A DNA stretch of 64,000 nt from Flavobacteriaceae bacterium MAR_2010_188 (GCA_900104375.1 LT629302.1:1766001-1830000), one strand, 5' to 3'. Positions 17,701 through 26,882 are shown, numbered from the stretch's first letter. Numbers and translations are program-made. The notes: a model not told the origin generated them from the sequence alone.

Positions 17701-19757
17701 GCACTTCCTCTGTTTGATCCAAAATAGGTAGGACCGGTGGTTAAGGTGAGGGGATTACCCAACAAATCGGTTAGGGTATCGGTCATCCCGACATTTATGA
17801 GGTTAACATTACCTGTATTTCTTATCGTAATTGTATAAGTTATAACGTCATCTAATCCGGTTACTCCGTCACCATTATCAATTAAAGATGATGTTTTGGT
17901 CACTTCAATTGAAGGGCTTAAGACAATAGGTGTTTCAGTAGAGTCATCAACAGTATTTCCATCAGTATCATCATTATCATCGCTAACATCAGAAATTGTA
18001 TTACCAGCTGGGGTGGTTGCTCTTGCCGTTGCCGAATTTCTTACGCCGCCGGATTCAACATCACCGGATCTTATAACATAAGTAGCTTGGTAATTGGCTC
18101 TTTCACCAACTTTAAGAGTGCCAGGGGGACTTGATTGTGTGGAACTAATAAATGTCGGTCCGGTAGCCAAGGTACGGGAGGTCCCTGAAAAATTCTCTAT
18201 GTTATCCACAAGATTAAGACCCGTAAGAGTAACGTTACCCGTATTACGAACCCTTATTGTATAAGTGATAACATCATCGGCTCCCAATACACCATCACCA
18301 TTGTCTACGATAGAATAGATTTTATCGACATCCACAATTGCATTTTCCGGAATCACGGTTAGGGTGGGATCATTTGAGGTATTTCCATCGCTATCATTAC
18401 CATTATCACTAACGTCGGAAACTGTACCATTTGCTGGGCTTGCTCCTTGGGCGGTGACCGTGTTCCTAAGACCACCTGCATCAACAATGGCTTGAGTAAT
18501 AAGTTTGGTAGCTCTATAGGTCGCGATTTCGCCTGGAATGAGTGTCCCTGCAACATTTGGGCCCGTAGACGATATAAAAGTTGGTCCCGATGTCAAGGTG
18601 AGAACATTTCCATTAAGATCAGTAAGGGTATCAGTAAGATTTACCCCTGTAAGAGGTACATTTCCTGTATTCTCCACTCTAATGGTATATGTAACGGTAT
18701 TGCCTACACCTGTTACAACAGATGCTGTTTTAGTAACTTCAATAGCAGGATTTGCTGCAACATTTACTGTTATTGTAGCTATATTAGAACTAGCCGCTCT
18801 ACTAACTCCGTCTAGTACGAAGTTATCATTGACAGTATAGTTAATTGTGGCTGCCCCGGAGAACGTATTATTTGCAGTAAAAGTTACGTTACCAAGATTA
18901 TCTACCGACCAAGTTCCACTGCTATTTGTAGCAGTCTGCTGAATTCCAGCCGTTGTTGTGTTTAAATCAACAGTGGCAACGTTAATCGATCCACCATCAT
19001 CTATATCTGTAGCAGTTACGTTAATTGTAACAGGAGTGGTTCCTGTGGTAGCCGCAACATCATTACTGGCAACCGGCACACTGTTTACTGCACCAGCAGA
19101 AACTGAAAGTTGCACTGTTTCATATTGTTCATATCCAACAGGATTAGGATCTCCATTTGCCGTTGAATTTGCGCCACCTCTAAGTGTGAATAACTGATTA
19201 GCAGATGATGCTGTAAATCTCAACGTTGAAGAAGACCAGCTATTTTGGCTTAAGGAACTTACAGCTTGAGTTGTAGCAGTAGGAAATTGAAAGTTATAAG
19301 AGTCATTGTATTTACCCGCATATTTTCTATTTGCTTGACCAATATTTGTAACGGCTGTTAAGGAGTAAAGCGTAACCTCATAAGTCCTATTCGTTACTAA
19401 ACCGGTAATGGTAGTAGAAATTGCTTCCTGAACAGCACTACCCGTATCTTGTAACGATGCCCAATTAGAATGTCCATTGATTGGACTTGGTAATGTTATG
19501 GTTGAAGATGAACCCGGAGAAGCGACCCAGTTGGCCCCACCCCCTTGTACAGATGTTGTCGCGGCAGTGGTTCGATTAGACACATCTGGTTGACCAGAGA
19601 CTATGCTCCATCCAGATGGTGTACAATTGCCGCAGTTGGCGGTACCATTTGTAGGCGTAATCGTTTGGGCGAATGCTAAATCAGAGGAAATTAAAATAAT
19701 CAGTACGAAAATGCTGTGTACAAGGTTCCTGATCGAGAATCGTTTATAGATTTTCAT
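11745..19757 (-). CDS. Giant T9SS type B surface protein with 15 tandem DUF11-like repeats
   Basis: About 2,670 residues. A signal peptide (1-31, ending LAFAQ) leads into a galactose-binding-like/ceramidase-like N-terminal region (about 32-230), an Ig/VCBS-like domain (about 235-330), 15 tandem repeats of about 141 residues (about 335-2455), one canonical DUF11 domain (about 2456-2575), and a C-terminal gliding-motility-associated domain (FSPNGDGVNETF, LEVYNRWGNIVYE, GTYYYVID), which is the T9SS type B sorting signal. It is exported across the outer membrane by T9SS and likely displayed as an adhesin or motility fibre. The frame is open further upstream to 19862, but only the ATG at 19757 places the signal peptide at the N terminus, and a promoter lies at 19888-19918. 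Downstream are its PorP and OmpA partners. No frameshift was seen. Confidence 0.9.
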   Translation of the reverse strand: MKIYKRFSIRNLVHSIFVLIILISSDLAFAQTITPTNGTANCGNCTPSGWSIVSGQPDVSNRTTAATTSVQGGGANWVASPGSSSTITLPSPINGHSNWASLQDTGSAVQEAISTTITGLVTNRTYEVTLYSLTAVTNIGQANRKYAGKYNDSYNFQFPTATTQAVSSLSQNSWSSSTLRFTASSANQLFTLRGGANSTANGDPNPVGYEQYETVQLSVSAGAVNSVPVASNDVAATTGTTPVTINVTATDIDDGGSINVATVDLNTTTAGIQQTATNSSGTWSVDNLGNVTFTANNTFSGAATINYTVNDNFVLDGVSRAASSNIATITVNVAANPAIEVTKTASVVTGVGNTVTYTIRVENTGNVPLTGVNLTDTLTDLNGNVLTLTSGPTFISSTGPNVAGTLIPGEIATYRATKLITQAIVDAGGLRNTVTAQGASPANGTVSDVSDNGNDSDGNTSNDPTLTVIPENAIVDVDKIYSIVDNGDGVLGADDVITYTIRVRNTGNVTLTGLNLVDNIENFSGTSRTLATGPTFISSTQSSPPGTLKVGERANYQATYVIRSGDVESGGVRNSATARATTPAGNTISDVSDDNDDTDGNTVDDSTETPIVLSPSIEVTKTSSLIDNGDGVTGLDDVITYTITIRNTGNVNLINVGMTDTLTDLLGNPLTLTTGPTYFGSNRGSAVGSLLVGETASYTATYSVTQSNVNAGGVSNTVLGRSSTAGGTNITDVSDDGIDSDGNTTNDPTVTIIVQNPAIEATKTFTISDNGDGILGVDDIISYTIQVRNSGNVLLVGVGLIDTLTDANGNAISLTTGPTFLSANRGSSAGTLRTGETATYTATVALTQAVVDAGGVINSVLVNGSSPQNVNVTDVSDDGDDADGNTLNDSTETLIPETTAMEVTKVASLADNGDGVIGIDDVVSYTITIQNNGNVTIRNLNIVDTLTDLDGLPLNLTTGPTFVDADLGSPAGRIKSREIATYTATYVLTQSDVNSGGVRNSVTVNGISPNSTPVSDVSDDGIDSDGNTVDDPTETLIDQNPGIEATKIASLSDNGNGVLGVGDTVNYTILIKNTGNVDLINVNFTDTLEDFNNNSRSLTSGPTFVSAEFGSTMGNLLVGETATYTATYSIIQADVNAGGISNTVTAQGESPVGIIVTDVSDDGDDTDGNTQDDPTETITPEFPILKTTKIARIVDDGDGILGPGDILNYSITVKNTGNVNLNNVDITDNLTDLLGNSLSLTTGPTFIAADKGSSEGVLLVEEIATYTAVYVLTQSDVDAGGVSNSAISEGRSPFGITISDTSDDGDDSDGNTEDDPTETLIPEDPSIEATKTADITDNGDGSLGEGDTITYTFSVLNTGTVSLTGITLVDTLQDLLGNDLTLASGPTYQSSDFGSLEGTLLPEETAIYIATYVLTDSDVTAGGVRNSVVVSGDSPRDTNVTDTSDDGDDTDGNTTDDPTETLIPKMEITKTFAVTDNGDGLLGTDDTITYTITVENTGDIAITALSLVDTLTDLLGNPRTLSTPVTFQSATGGSTQTNLLPGTTATFVATYIIVDADIVGGGLSNTVTGSGSSPDGDPVSDVSDDGDDDDGNTEDDATETPIIEIVMLEATKIAVVTDEGDGIIGAGDTITYTITIENTGNVPLLNVSADDTLTDLAGNSLSLTSGPTFVETNLLGIEGILVPGEIATYSATYIITSNDVDAGGVSNSIEASASSVLGTDVTDTSDDGDDTDGNTEDDPTVTLIPEVVSIEATKIAGITDNGNDILGVDDIITYTITVQNTGNVTLNNITLEDILTDFNGTSLNLTSGPDFVSADASSPEGSLQAGESATYTATYIITQSDVDAAGIRNIANVSGDSPTDTNVTDTSDDGDDEDGNTEDDPTETPISQTPSINANKTAVVTDEGDGIVGLGDTITYTFEIENTGNVTLDNVTITDNLTDFLGNGLSLTTQPTFVSSSMGSAEGTLVSGEIATYTATYDITQNDVDAGGVRNSADISADSPDDTEVTDTTDDGDDTDGNTDDDPTETPIAENPSIEVTKTFTVDDNGDTFLGAADTITYTITVENTGTVTVNNINLVDTLTDFLGSSINLTSGPIFVTASAGSSEGTLKVGETATYTATYIIVQSDVDAGGVRNIVIANGDTAGGTDVTDTSDDGDDTDGNTEDDPTETPISETLGLEATKTYTITNNGSDVLGAGDVVNYTITVQNTGNTTLIGVSIVDSLSDFSRNILALTAGPTFDSSDMGSAEGILVPGEIATYTATYTITQSDVEAGGLSNTVLAEGDGSGGNTTDRSDDGDDDDGNTEDDPTETPIPIVTQLETTKIADVADNGDGLVGVGDVVTYTITVENTGNIDVELITITDTFTDLLGTTLEFSDGPSYVSSSMGSAEGSLVVGEIATYTATYTITQNDVDAGGLTNSVVTSGTDTDGTDVTDTSDDGDDNDGNTDDDPTETLTDSDYDLSVTKDVDNREPMIGENVVFTITLSNDGLVTAVNITLSDLLPTGYNFVSSTTTAGSYSESSGDWTVDLLNPGQIEMLEITAEVLGFGDYLNIASITDSDGGPDDDPSNDTDSADVEPICLIVYNEFSPNGDGVNETFIIDCIENYPTSKLEVYNRWGNIVYETTGYKNDWSGTSNGRAVIGKGEDLPVGTYYYVIDLKNGSEPKSGWLYINR
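12392..18752 (-). repeat. 15 tandem ~424-bp coding repeats within the giant surface protein
   Basis: Fifteen in-frame units, about 141 residues each. Each has the order (I/L)E(A/V)TK, DNGDGxLGxDD, ITYTITVxNTGNV, DTLTDLLGN, LTxGPTF, GETATYTATY, (D)VDAGGVxNS, then an acidic linker built on DVSDDGDDTDGNTEDDPTE. Units are diverged in DNA but very uniform in length, so they are old duplications kept in register. The first unit (start at 18752) lacks the DNGDG segment; the ninth begins with a shortened linker. Confidence 0.92.
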
Positions 19758-19887
19758 ATGTTGTAGGGTAAAATTATTATATATCCTATTATTTATTAAT
19801 ATAGATAAAGACCTGACGGTCTTAGTGATAAGCATAAATAAACTTCTATAAAGTATCGACAAAATGCATAATTTATCCGATGAAAGG

Positions 19888-19918
19888 CAAATCTATATAA
19901 AAAAATATTATAATACAA
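19888..19918 (-). promoter_or_regulatory. Promoter of the T9SS adhesin-PorP-OmpA cluster
   Basis: On the minus strand a TTTG at about -33 (CAA on the plus strand at 19916-19918) is separated by 20 bp from TAGATTTG (19888-19895), an exact TAnnTTTG. Transcription would begin near 19881, giving a leader of about 125 nt before the ATG at 19757. Confidence 0.6.
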
Positions 19919-20152
19919 AGCTTTTGTAGCATAAAATTCATAGTCAAATTACTTATACCCATATGATATATAGCAAATTCTGCATTTCTAGGGCATTTCT
20001 TTATATTTTACAAGATGAAAAAATTAAAAACCATATTAGATGGTGGTCGAAAAATTTTTCAACAGACTTATTAAGAAAATTTTAAGAGATTATACGCAAC
20101 ATACTTCGATTAATTACACTGTACTAAAAAAATCTAATCTGTAGAATATAGT

Positions 20153-20160
20153 TATTTTTG
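20153..20160 (+). promoter_or_regulatory. -7 promoter element TATTTTTG for prfC
   Basis: Exact TAnnTTTG ending 19 bp before the ATG at 20179. It overlaps the TTG at 20158, which therefore cannot be the start codon. Confidence 0.55.
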
Positions 20161-20178
20161 CAGCCACAATCATTTTAT

Positions 20179-21768
20179 ATGAGTTTTAAAAAAGAACTAG
20201 AGAGAAGACGGACCTTTGGTATTATCTCACATCCGGATGCCGGAAAGACCACTTTGACCGAAAAGTTACTTTTATTTGGTGGTGCTATACAAGAAGCTGG
20301 CGCCGTTAAAAGTAATAAGATAAAGAAAGGGGCCACTTCAGATTTTATGGAAATTGAACGTCAGAGAGGTATTTCTGTTGCAACCTCGGTTCTGGCTTTT
20401 AACTATAATGGTATTAAAATTAATATCCTTGATACACCAGGGCACAAGGATTTTGCTGAAGATACATTCCGTACCCTCACAGCGGTAGATAGTGTAATTG
20501 TGGTTATTGATGTTGCCAAAGGTGTAGAAGAACAGACAGAGAAATTAGTGGAGGTCTGCCGTATGCGCAACATTCCCATGATTGTTTTTATCAATAAATT
20601 AGATAGAGAAGGTAAAGATGCTTTTGACCTATTAGATGAAGTTGAACAAAAGTTGGGCCTTAGAGTTGTTCCCTTAAGTTTTCCTATTGGGATGGGCTAC
20701 GATTTTAAAGGAATCTATAATCTTTGGGAAAAGAATATTAACCTATTTAGTGGCGATAGCCGTAAGGATATCGAAGAAACCATAGAGATTTCAGATCTAG
20801 ATTCACCTGAATTAGTAAAGTTAGTTGGTGAGAAAGCGGCACAGACTCTACGGGACGATATAGAATTAGTAGACGGCATTTATCCAGATTTTGATAAAGA
20901 AGCTTATCTAAATGGAGAACAGCAACCAGTATTTTTTGGTTCTGCGTTAAATAATTTTGGGGTGAGGGAATTATTGGATTGCTTCGTTGAAATCGCTCCG
21001 AGGCCACGTCCAAAGAAAAGTGAGGAACGTTTGGTCATGCCAGATGAAGATCAGTTTAGCGGTTTTGTATTTAAGATTCATGCTAATATGGATCCTAACC
21101 ACCGTGACCGTCTGGCTTTCGTTAAAATTGTTTCCGGTAAGTTTGAAAGAAATAAACCTTACTTACATGTTAGGCACGATAAAAACTTAAAGTTTTCTAG
21201 CCCAAACGCCTTCTTTGCTGAAAAGAAAGAGATTGTAGATGTATCTTATCCTGGTGACATTGTTGGTTTACACGATACCGGTAACTTTAAGATTGGCGAT
21301 ACTTTAACCGAAGGTGAAAAGATTCACTATAAAGGTATTCCAAGTTTTTCTCCTGAACACTTTCGTTACATCAATAATGCGGACCCAATGAAATCCAAAC
21401 AGTTGAATAAAGGAATTGATCAGCTTATGGACGAGGGTGTTGCACAATTGTTCACATTAGAACTAAACGGCAGAAAAGTTATTGGTACGGTTGGCGCGCT
21501 TCAATATGAAGTTATTCAATATCGATTAGAGCACGAATATGGCGCTAAATGTACTTATGAAAACCTTAATGTACACAAAGCGTGCTGGGTTGAGCCTAAG
21601 AATCCAAAGAGCGAAGAGTTCTTAGAATTTTTGAGGGTGAAACAACGATTCCTAGCAAAGGATAAAAGAAATCAACTTGTATTTTTAGCCGATTCATCAT
21701 TTTCCTTGCAGATGACTCAACAAAAATATCCTAATATTAAGTTCCATTTTACTTCGGAATTTGACTAA
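20179..21768 (+). CDS. prfC: Peptide chain release factor 3 (GTPase)
   Basis: A 529-residue cytoplasmic translational GTPase, the same length as E. coli RF3, which recycles RF1 and RF2 from the ribosome after termination. G1 is SHPDAGKTTL, G3 DTPGHKDF, G4 NKLDRE; the switch region has GATSDFMEIERQRGISV. The C-terminal part has the RF3 signatures FVFKIHANMDPNHRDR and GALQYEVIQYRLEHEYG. The ATG at 20179 gives MSFKKELERRRTFG, the usual start. It is monocistronic, with a promoter 19 bp upstream and a good terminator at 21790. Confidence 0.95.
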   Translation: MSFKKELERRRTFGIISHPDAGKTTLTEKLLLFGGAIQEAGAVKSNKIKKGATSDFMEIERQRGISVATSVLAFNYNGIKINILDTPGHKDFAEDTFRTLTAVDSVIVVIDVAKGVEEQTEKLVEVCRMRNIPMIVFINKLDREGKDAFDLLDEVEQKLGLRVVPLSFPIGMGYDFKGIYNLWEKNINLFSGDSRKDIEETIEISDLDSPELVKLVGEKAAQTLRDDIELVDGIYPDFDKEAYLNGEQQPVFFGSALNNFGVRELLDCFVEIAPRPRPKKSEERLVMPDEDQFSGFVFKIHANMDPNHRDRLAFVKIVSGKFERNKPYLHVRHDKNLKFSSPNAFFAEKKEIVDVSYPGDIVGLHDTGNFKIGDTLTEGEKIHYKGIPSFSPEHFRYINNADPMKSKQLNKGIDQLMDEGVAQLFTLELNGRKVIGTVGALQYEVIQYRLEHEYGAKCTYENLNVHKACWVEPKNPKSEEFLEFLRVKQRFLAKDKRNQLVFLADSSFSLQMTQQKYPNIKFHFTSEFD

Positions 21769-21789
21769 TTAGAGAAAACTATAACGTTT

Positions 21790-21823
21790 TCGGTTGAAAA
21801 ATTTGCATTTAACCGATTTTTTT
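21790..21823 (+). terminator. Rho-independent terminator of prfC
   Basis: 9-bp stem (one G-T) TCGGTTGAA (21790-21798) / TTTAACCGA (21808-21816), then seven T. It starts 22 bp after the stop. Confidence 0.8.
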
Positions 21824-21905
21824 ATACATTTAATCCTGAATGTGAAAATCGGCTTAAAATAATTTTTACTTTCAAAATAGATTTCAACCCCAAATTGAAC
21901 TACTT

Positions 21906-22133
21906 ATGAATGTTAATTCTACTGTTTTCAGTAATAGCGATATTACTGTTACCTACACTCCACGAGTTTGCATAAATGCCGAGCGTTGTGCTAAAGAACT
22001 CTCCGAAGTATTTCGACAATCTGTAATTCCCTGGATAGATATTGACGGTGCCTCTGCGAAGAAAATCGAGAAGCAAGTCAAGAAGTGTCCCTCTGGAGCA
22101 TTGCAATGTATCCGCAACAGAAAAGTTGCTTAA
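21906..22133 (+). CDS. Small divergent 4Fe-4S mono-cluster protein (Fer4_19)
   Basis: A 75-residue protein with the Fer4_19 pattern: RVCINAERCAKEL (two Cys), then VIPWIDIDGAS and KKCPSGALQCI (two more Cys). Four cysteines can hold one iron-sulfur cluster; the CPSGAL motif is the family hallmark. Such proteins are small electron carriers or domains attached to redox enzymes; the partner here is unknown. It stands alone, 137 bp after prfC, and ends at a bidirectional terminator. Confidence 0.85.
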   Translation: MNVNSTVFSNSDITVTYTPRVCINAERCAKELSEVFRQSVIPWIDIDGASAKKIEKQVKKCPSGALQCIRNRKVA

Positions 22134-22140
22134 AATAAAA

Positions 22141-22166
22141 AAACCTCTATATCGCTATAGAGGTTT
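22141..22166. terminator. Bidirectional terminator between the 4Fe-4S gene and DUF3467
   Basis: Perfect 11-bp stem AAACCTCTATA / TATAGAGGTTT with loop TCGC, flanked by an A run on the left and a T run on the right. It can end both the plus-strand 4Fe-4S gene and the minus-strand rpoBC-DUF3467 transcript. Confidence 0.9.
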
Positions 22167-22175
22167 TTTTATTAT

Positions 22176-22490
22176 TTATGCCTGACCGGTCGGTCCAAAA
22201 TTCAATGGAATTGGTGGTCGTTCATAATCTTTTATCTCGCCGTGTGCTTTTTCGAATCTCGCAACATTATCTTTTAATGCTTTAAGAAGTCTTTTAGCGT
22301 GTTGTGGCGTTAAGATGATTCTAGACTTAACCTTGCTCTTTGGTGTACCTGGCATAATATTGACAAAATCTACAACAAATTCAGACACCGAATGATTGAT
22401 TATTGCTAGGTTGGAATAGGTTCCATCCGCAATAGCTTCATCTATTTCAATGTTTATCTTTCCTTGTGTTTGGTCTTTATTATCTGCCAT
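22176..22490 (-). CDS. DUF3467 family protein
   Basis: A 104-residue cytoplasmic protein matching DUF3467: KINIEIDEAIADGTYSNLA, then the NHSVSEFVVDFVNIMPG strand and SRIILTPQHAKRLLKAL. Members are widespread in Bacteroidota, of unknown function; the sequence looks like a small mixed alpha/beta fold. It is 51 bp downstream of rpoC on the same strand and ends at a strong terminator, so it is likely the last gene of the rpoBC transcript, a placement seen often in this phylum. A link to transcription is suggested only by position. Confidence 0.88.
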   Translation of the reverse strand: MADNKDQTQGKINIEIDEAIADGTYSNLAIINHSVSEFVVDFVNIMPGTPKSKVKSRIILTPQHAKRLLKALKDNVARFEKAHGEIKDYERPPIPLNFGPTGQA

Positions 22491-22541
22491 GTGTAAATTT
22501 CAAGATTAATTCTAATTATACTATAAAGCGATGACCATCAA

Positions 22542-25500
22542 TTAAGATAAGTTCATCTCTTGTTTAGCTCTCATCATTTGGTCAAACTCTTCCCTTGATC
22601 CAACAATAATGTTCTCGAACTTACGAACTCCAGTACCTGCAGGTATTCTATGACCTACAATTACATTCTCCTTAAGACCATCTAGATCATCGACTTTAGC
22701 GCTAACTGCAGCTTCGTTCAATACTTTAGTGGTTTCTTGGAAAGATGCCGCACTGATAAATGATTTAGTCTGAAGTGACGCTCTAGTAATACCCTGAAGG
22801 ATTGGCGTAGCAGTGGCTGCATCTGCATCCCTTGCGGTTACCAATTTCTTATCTTCTCTTCGAAGAATAGAATTTTCATCCCTTAGATCTCTAAGAGTAA
22901 GTATCTGACCAGGCTTCAATTTAGATGAATCACCCGCGTCTTCAACAACCTTCATTCCAAAGATTTTATCATTTTCTTCGATAAAGTCAGACTTATGTAC
23001 CAATTGGTTTTCAAGGAAAATGGTATCACCAGAATCAATGATTCTAACTTTACGCATCATCTGTCTTACTACAACTTCGAAATGCTTATCATTAATCTTC
23101 ACACCTTGCAAACGATAAACTTCTTGTACTTCGTTAACCAAATACTGTTGAACAGCAGATGGGCCTTTGATGTTAAGAATATCATCTGGAGTGATAGAAC
23201 CATCAGAAAGTGGCATACCAGCTTTAACGTAATCATTTTCTTGTACCAAGATTTGGTTAGAAAGTTTCACAAGATATTTTTTAATCTCACCTAATTTAGA
23301 TTCGATTATTATCTCACGATTACCTCTCTTGATTTTTCCAAAGGAAACAACACCGTCAATTTCACTAACAACAGCAGGATTTGATGGGTTACGTGCTTCG
23401 AAAAGCTCGGTTACCCTAGGAAGACCCCCTGTAATATCACCAGCTTTCGCTGATTTTCTAGGAATCTTCACCAAAATCTTACCAACATCAATCTTCTCGC
23501 CGTCGTCGATCATTAAGTGAGCTCCAACCGGTAAGTTATAAGAACGGATAGTTTCACCTTTCTTATCTTCAATATGAAGGGTCGGGATTAACTTCTTGTT
23601 TCTAGAATCAGAAATAACTTTTTCTTGGAAACCAGTTTGTTCATCAATCTCAACTTGATAGGTGATTCCTTGTTCGATGTTTTCATATTTAACTTTACCA
23701 GCAAATTCTGAAATAATAACACCGTTATATGGATCCCACTTGCAAATTAGATCGCCTTTCTTAACCTTATCACCACTCTTCACATAGATAAATGAACCAT
23801 AAGGAATATTATTTGTACTCAAAGTAATACCGGTTTTGGCATCGACCAACTTCAATTCTGAAGTTCTAGAGATTACAACATTTACCTTATTGCCTTCTGT
23901 ATCTACACTTGTAACAGTTTTAAGATCTTCTATTTCTGCAATACCGTCATACTTAACGGTTAATTTATTTTCTTCTGAAATGTTACCCGCAATACCACCC
24001 ACGTGGAATGTACGAAGCGTTAACTGTGTACCTGGCTCCCCAATAGATTGAGCAGCAACTACACCTACAGCTTCACCTCTTTGCACCATCTTACCGGTTG
24101 CAAGGTTACGTCCGTAACACATAGAACAGATTCCTTGTTTTGCCTCACAGGTTAACGCAGAACGAACTTCTAAAGATTCTATCGGAGAATCTTCAATCTT
24201 CTCAGCGATATCTTCGTAAATATGTCCACCTGCCTTAACAATAAGTTCTTCTGTTACAGGATTATAAACATCATTTAATGACGTACGACCAACGATTCTA
24301 TCAGATAGTTTCTCTACAACTTCTTCATTTTTCTTTAAAGCTGAAACTTCGATACCTCTTAGAGTACCACAGTCTTCGCTGTAGATAATTACATCTTGAG
24401 AAACGTCTACCAAACGTCTGGTTAAGTAACCAGCATCGGCAGTTTTAAGAGCCGTATCGGCAAGACCTTTACGAGCACCGTGAGTTGAGATAAAGTACTC
24501 TAAAATTGAAAGTCCTTCCTTAAAGTTAGAAAGAATTGGGTTTTCAATAATCTCCCCACCTCCTGCATTAGATTTCTTAGGTTTCGCCATTAATCCACGC
24601 ATACCTGTTAACTGACGGATTTGTTCTTTAGAACCCCTCGCACCAGAGTCAAGCATCATATACACTGAGTTGAAACCTTGTTGGTCTTCACGAATACGTT
24701 TCATCGACAACTCGGTCAATTCAGCATTTGTAGAGGTCCAGATATCAATAACTTGGTTATATCTTTCGTTGTTGGTAATAAGACCCATATTATAGTTGAC
24801 CATAATTCCGTCTACCAAAGTATTTGCCTTATCAATCATATCTTGCTTCTCAGCAGGGATAATGATATCTCCCAAACTAAATGATAACCCACCTTGGAAG
24901 GCGAACTTATATCCTAAAGTCTTGATTTCATCTAAGAACTCAGCTGTTTCAGGAACACTTGTTTTCTTCAAGATATTACCAATAATATCACGCAGTGATT
25001 TTTTGGTCAATACTTGGTTAATGTAACCTGCTTTTGCTGGTACAGTAGCGTTAAATAAAACTCTACCAACTGTGGTCTCAATAATTTGAGAAACAAGTTC
25101 TTTATTTTCATTAAAGTCTTTTGTTCTAACTCTTATCGAAGCGTTAAGATCAACCTTTTTCTCGTTGTAAGCGATAACCACTTCATCTGGAGAATAGAAA
25201 GTAAGACCTTCACCTTTAATTTTAACTTCGTCAGTAGACTTACGCTCTTTGGTCATATAATATAAACCAAGTACCATATCCTGAGAAGGAACAGTTACTG
25301 GTGAACCATTTGCAGGGTTCAAAATATTATGTGAAGCCAACATTAAAAGTTGGGACTCCAAAATAGCTTCTGGTCCAAGTGGTAAATGTACCGCCATCTG
25401 GTCACCATCAAAATCCGCGTTAAACGCAGTACATACCAATGGGTGAAGTTGAATAGCCTTACCTTCGATTAATTTAGGCTGAAAAGCTTGGATACCAAGT

Positions 25501-26843
25501 CTGTGCAAAGTTGGAGCACGGTTTAGAAGAACTGGATGTCCTTTAAGAACGTTTTCCAAGATATCCCAAACTACTGGCTCTTTTCTATCTATTATTTTCT
25601 TAGCAGATTTTACCGTTTTTACGATTCCTCTTTCAATCAGTTTTCTGATGATAAAAGGTTTGTAAAGTTCGGCCGCCATATTCTTTGGCAATCCACATTC
25701 AAACAATTTTAATTCTGGTCCAACAACAATTACCGAACGAGCTGAATAATCAACACGTTTACCTAAAAGGTTTTGACGGAAACGTCCTTGTTTTCCTTTT
25801 AATGAATCTGACAGGGATTTTAATGGTCTATTGGAATCGGTCTTAACTGCTGAAGCTTTACGAGTATTGTCGAACAAGGAATCAACGGATTCTTGAAGCA
25901 TACGTTTCTCATTACGCAAGATTACCTCTGGCGCTTTAATCTCCACCAATCTCTTAAGACGGTTGTTTCTAATAATTACCCTTCTATAAAGGTCATTTAA
26001 ATCTGAAGTCGCGAAACGTCCACCATCCAAAGGCACCAAAGGTCTTAATTCTGGTGGGATAATTGGAATAGCCTTCATGATCATCCACTCAGGTTTGTTC
26101 TCCCTGTTAGCGTTAGAATCCCTGAAAGCTTCAACAACCTGAAGACGTTTTAATGCCTCCATCTTACGTTGTTTAGATGTTTCGTTATTCGCTTTATGTC
26201 TTAAATCATAAGAAAGTTCATCTAAATCGATTCTTGCCAAAAGGTCAATAAGACATTCAGCTCCCATCTTAGCGATGAATTTATTAGGATCATTTTCATC
26301 TAGATATTGATTTTCCTGTGGAAGTGATTCAAGAATATTCAAATACTCTTCTTCAGTTAAGAAATCCATCTTTTTTAATGGCTCTCCATCAATATTTTTA
26401 GCATTACCCGGTTGAATAACCACATAACGCTCGTAATAGATAATCATATCCAATCTCTTGGATGGCAATCCTAGCAGATACCCAATTTTGTTAGGCAATG
26501 AACGGAAATACCAAATGTGCGCAACAGGTACAACTAAATTAATATGACCAACTCTATCTCTTCTTACTTTTTTCTCAGTAACCTCAACACCACATCGATC
26601 ACAAACGATTCCTTTATATCGGATTCTTTTATATTTTCCACAGGCACATTCAAAATCCTTTACTGGACCAAAAATACGCTCACAGAACAATCCATCTCTT
26701 TCCGGCTTATGAGTACGGTAATTGATGGTTTCAGGTTTTAACACCTCACCTCTAGAAGCTGCCAACACAGATTCTGGTGATGCTAAACCTATAGAGATTT
26801 TGTTAAACCTCTGAATAGTATTCTTTTCTTGTCTTCTTGCCAT
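22542..26843 (-). CDS. rpoC: DNA-directed RNA polymerase beta' subunit
   Basis: A 1,433-residue catalytic subunit. The N-terminal zinc ribbon reads [20 protein letters not shown] (about residues 66-85), the active-site loop [12 protein letters not shown] binds the catalytic Mg2+, and the second zinc site has [16 protein letters not shown] near residue 900. The trigger-loop and bridge-helix regions ([34 protein letters not shown]) are intact. It has the Bacteroidota-type length. It lies 106 bp downstream of rpoB, with a spacer that carries a short tandem repeat (26859-26882). Confidence 0.98.
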   Translation of the reverse strand: MARRQEKNTIQRFNKISIGLASPESVLAASRGEVLKPETINYRTHKPERDGLFCERIFGPVKDFECACGKYKRIRYKGIVCDRCGVEVTEKKVRRDRVGHINLVVPVAHIWYFRSLPNKIGYLLGLPSKRLDMIIYYERYVVIQPGNAKNIDGEPLKKMDFLTEEEYLNILESLPQENQYLDENDPNKFIAKMGAECLIDLLARIDLDELSYDLRHKANNETSKQRKMEALKRLQVVEAFRDSNANRENKPEWMIMKAIPIIPPELRPLVPLDGGRFATSDLNDLYRRVIIRNNRLKRLVEIKAPEVILRNEKRMLQESVDSLFDNTRKASAVKTDSNRPLKSLSDSLKGKQGRFRQNLLGKRVDYSARSVIVVGPELKLFECGLPKNMAAELYKPFIIRKLIERGIVKTVKSAKKIIDRKEPVVWDILENVLKGHPVLLNRAPTLHRLGIQAFQPKLIEGKAIQLHPLVCTAFNADFDGDQMAVHLPLGPEAILESQLLMLASHNILNPANGSPVTVPSQDMVLGLYYMTKERKSTDEVKIKGEGLTFYSPDEVVIAYNEKKVDLNASIRVRTKDFNENKELVSQIIETTVGRVLFNATVPAKAGYINQVLTKKSLRDIIGNILKKTSVPETAEFLDEIKTLGYKFAFQGGLSFSLGDIIIPAEKQDMIDKANTLVDGIMVNYNMGLITNNERYNQVIDIWTSTNAELTELSMKRIREDQQGFNSVYMMLDSGARGSKEQIRQLTGMRGLMAKPKKSNAGGGEIIENPILSNFKEGLSILEYFISTHGARKGLADTALKTADAGYLTRRLVDVSQDVIIYSEDCGTLRGIEVSALKKNEEVVEKLSDRIVGRTSLNDVYNPVTEELIVKAGGHIYEDIAEKIEDSPIESLEVRSALTCEAKQGICSMCYGRNLATGKMVQRGEAVGVVAAQSIGEPGTQLTLRTFHVGGIAGNISEENKLTVKYDGIAEIEDLKTVTSVDTEGNKVNVVISRTSELKLVDAKTGITLSTNNIPYGSFIYVKSGDKVKKGDLICKWDPYNGVIISEFAGKVKYENIEQGITYQVEIDEQTGFQEKVISDSRNKKLIPTLHIEDKKGETIRSYNLPVGAHLMIDDGEKIDVGKILVKIPRKSAKAGDITGGLPRVTELFEARNPSNPAVVSEIDGVVSFGKIKRGNREIIIESKLGEIKKYLVKLSNQILVQENDYVKAGMPLSDGSITPDDILNIKGPSAVQQYLVNEVQEVYRLQGVKINDKHFEVVVRQMMRKVRIIDSGDTIFLENQLVHKSDFIEENDKIFGMKVVEDAGDSSKLKPGQILTLRDLRDENSILRREDKKLVTARDADAATATPILQGITRASLQTKSFISAASFQETTKVLNEAAVSAKVDDLDGLKENVIVGHRIPAGTGVRKFENIIVGSREEFDQMMRAKQEMNLS

Positions 26844-26858
26844 GTTTTTTATAGTATT

Positions 26859-26882
26859 CAGTTTGCAGTTTGCAGTTTTCAG
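26859..26882. repeat. Short CAGTTTG tandem repeat in the rpoB-rpoC spacer
   Basis: CAGTTTG, CAGTTTG, CAGTTTT, CAG in tandem within the 106-bp spacer. Short runs of this type are common in flavobacterial spacers. A 6-bp inverted pair AGGCAG / CTGCCT brackets the next 40 bp. No effect on transcription can be claimed. Confidence 0.6.

Larger units (their letters stand above)
19758..20178. other. Divergent intergenic region between giant adhesin and prfC
   Basis: About 420 bp without a gene. It holds the minus-strand promoter of the adhesin cluster (19888-19918), a TCCGATGAAAGG box at 19877-19888 that resembles the CGATGAAAT boxes at the left end of the window, and the prfC promoter element (20153-20160). 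The stretch 19919-20150 is AT-rich with nothing further recognisable. Confidence 0.6.

Noticed and set aside
12796-18840. Many plus-strand open frames of 60-120 codons rich in Ser, Val and Pro
   Set aside because: They recur with the period of the adhesin repeats on the other strand and are mirror frames of the DDGDD-rich linkers.
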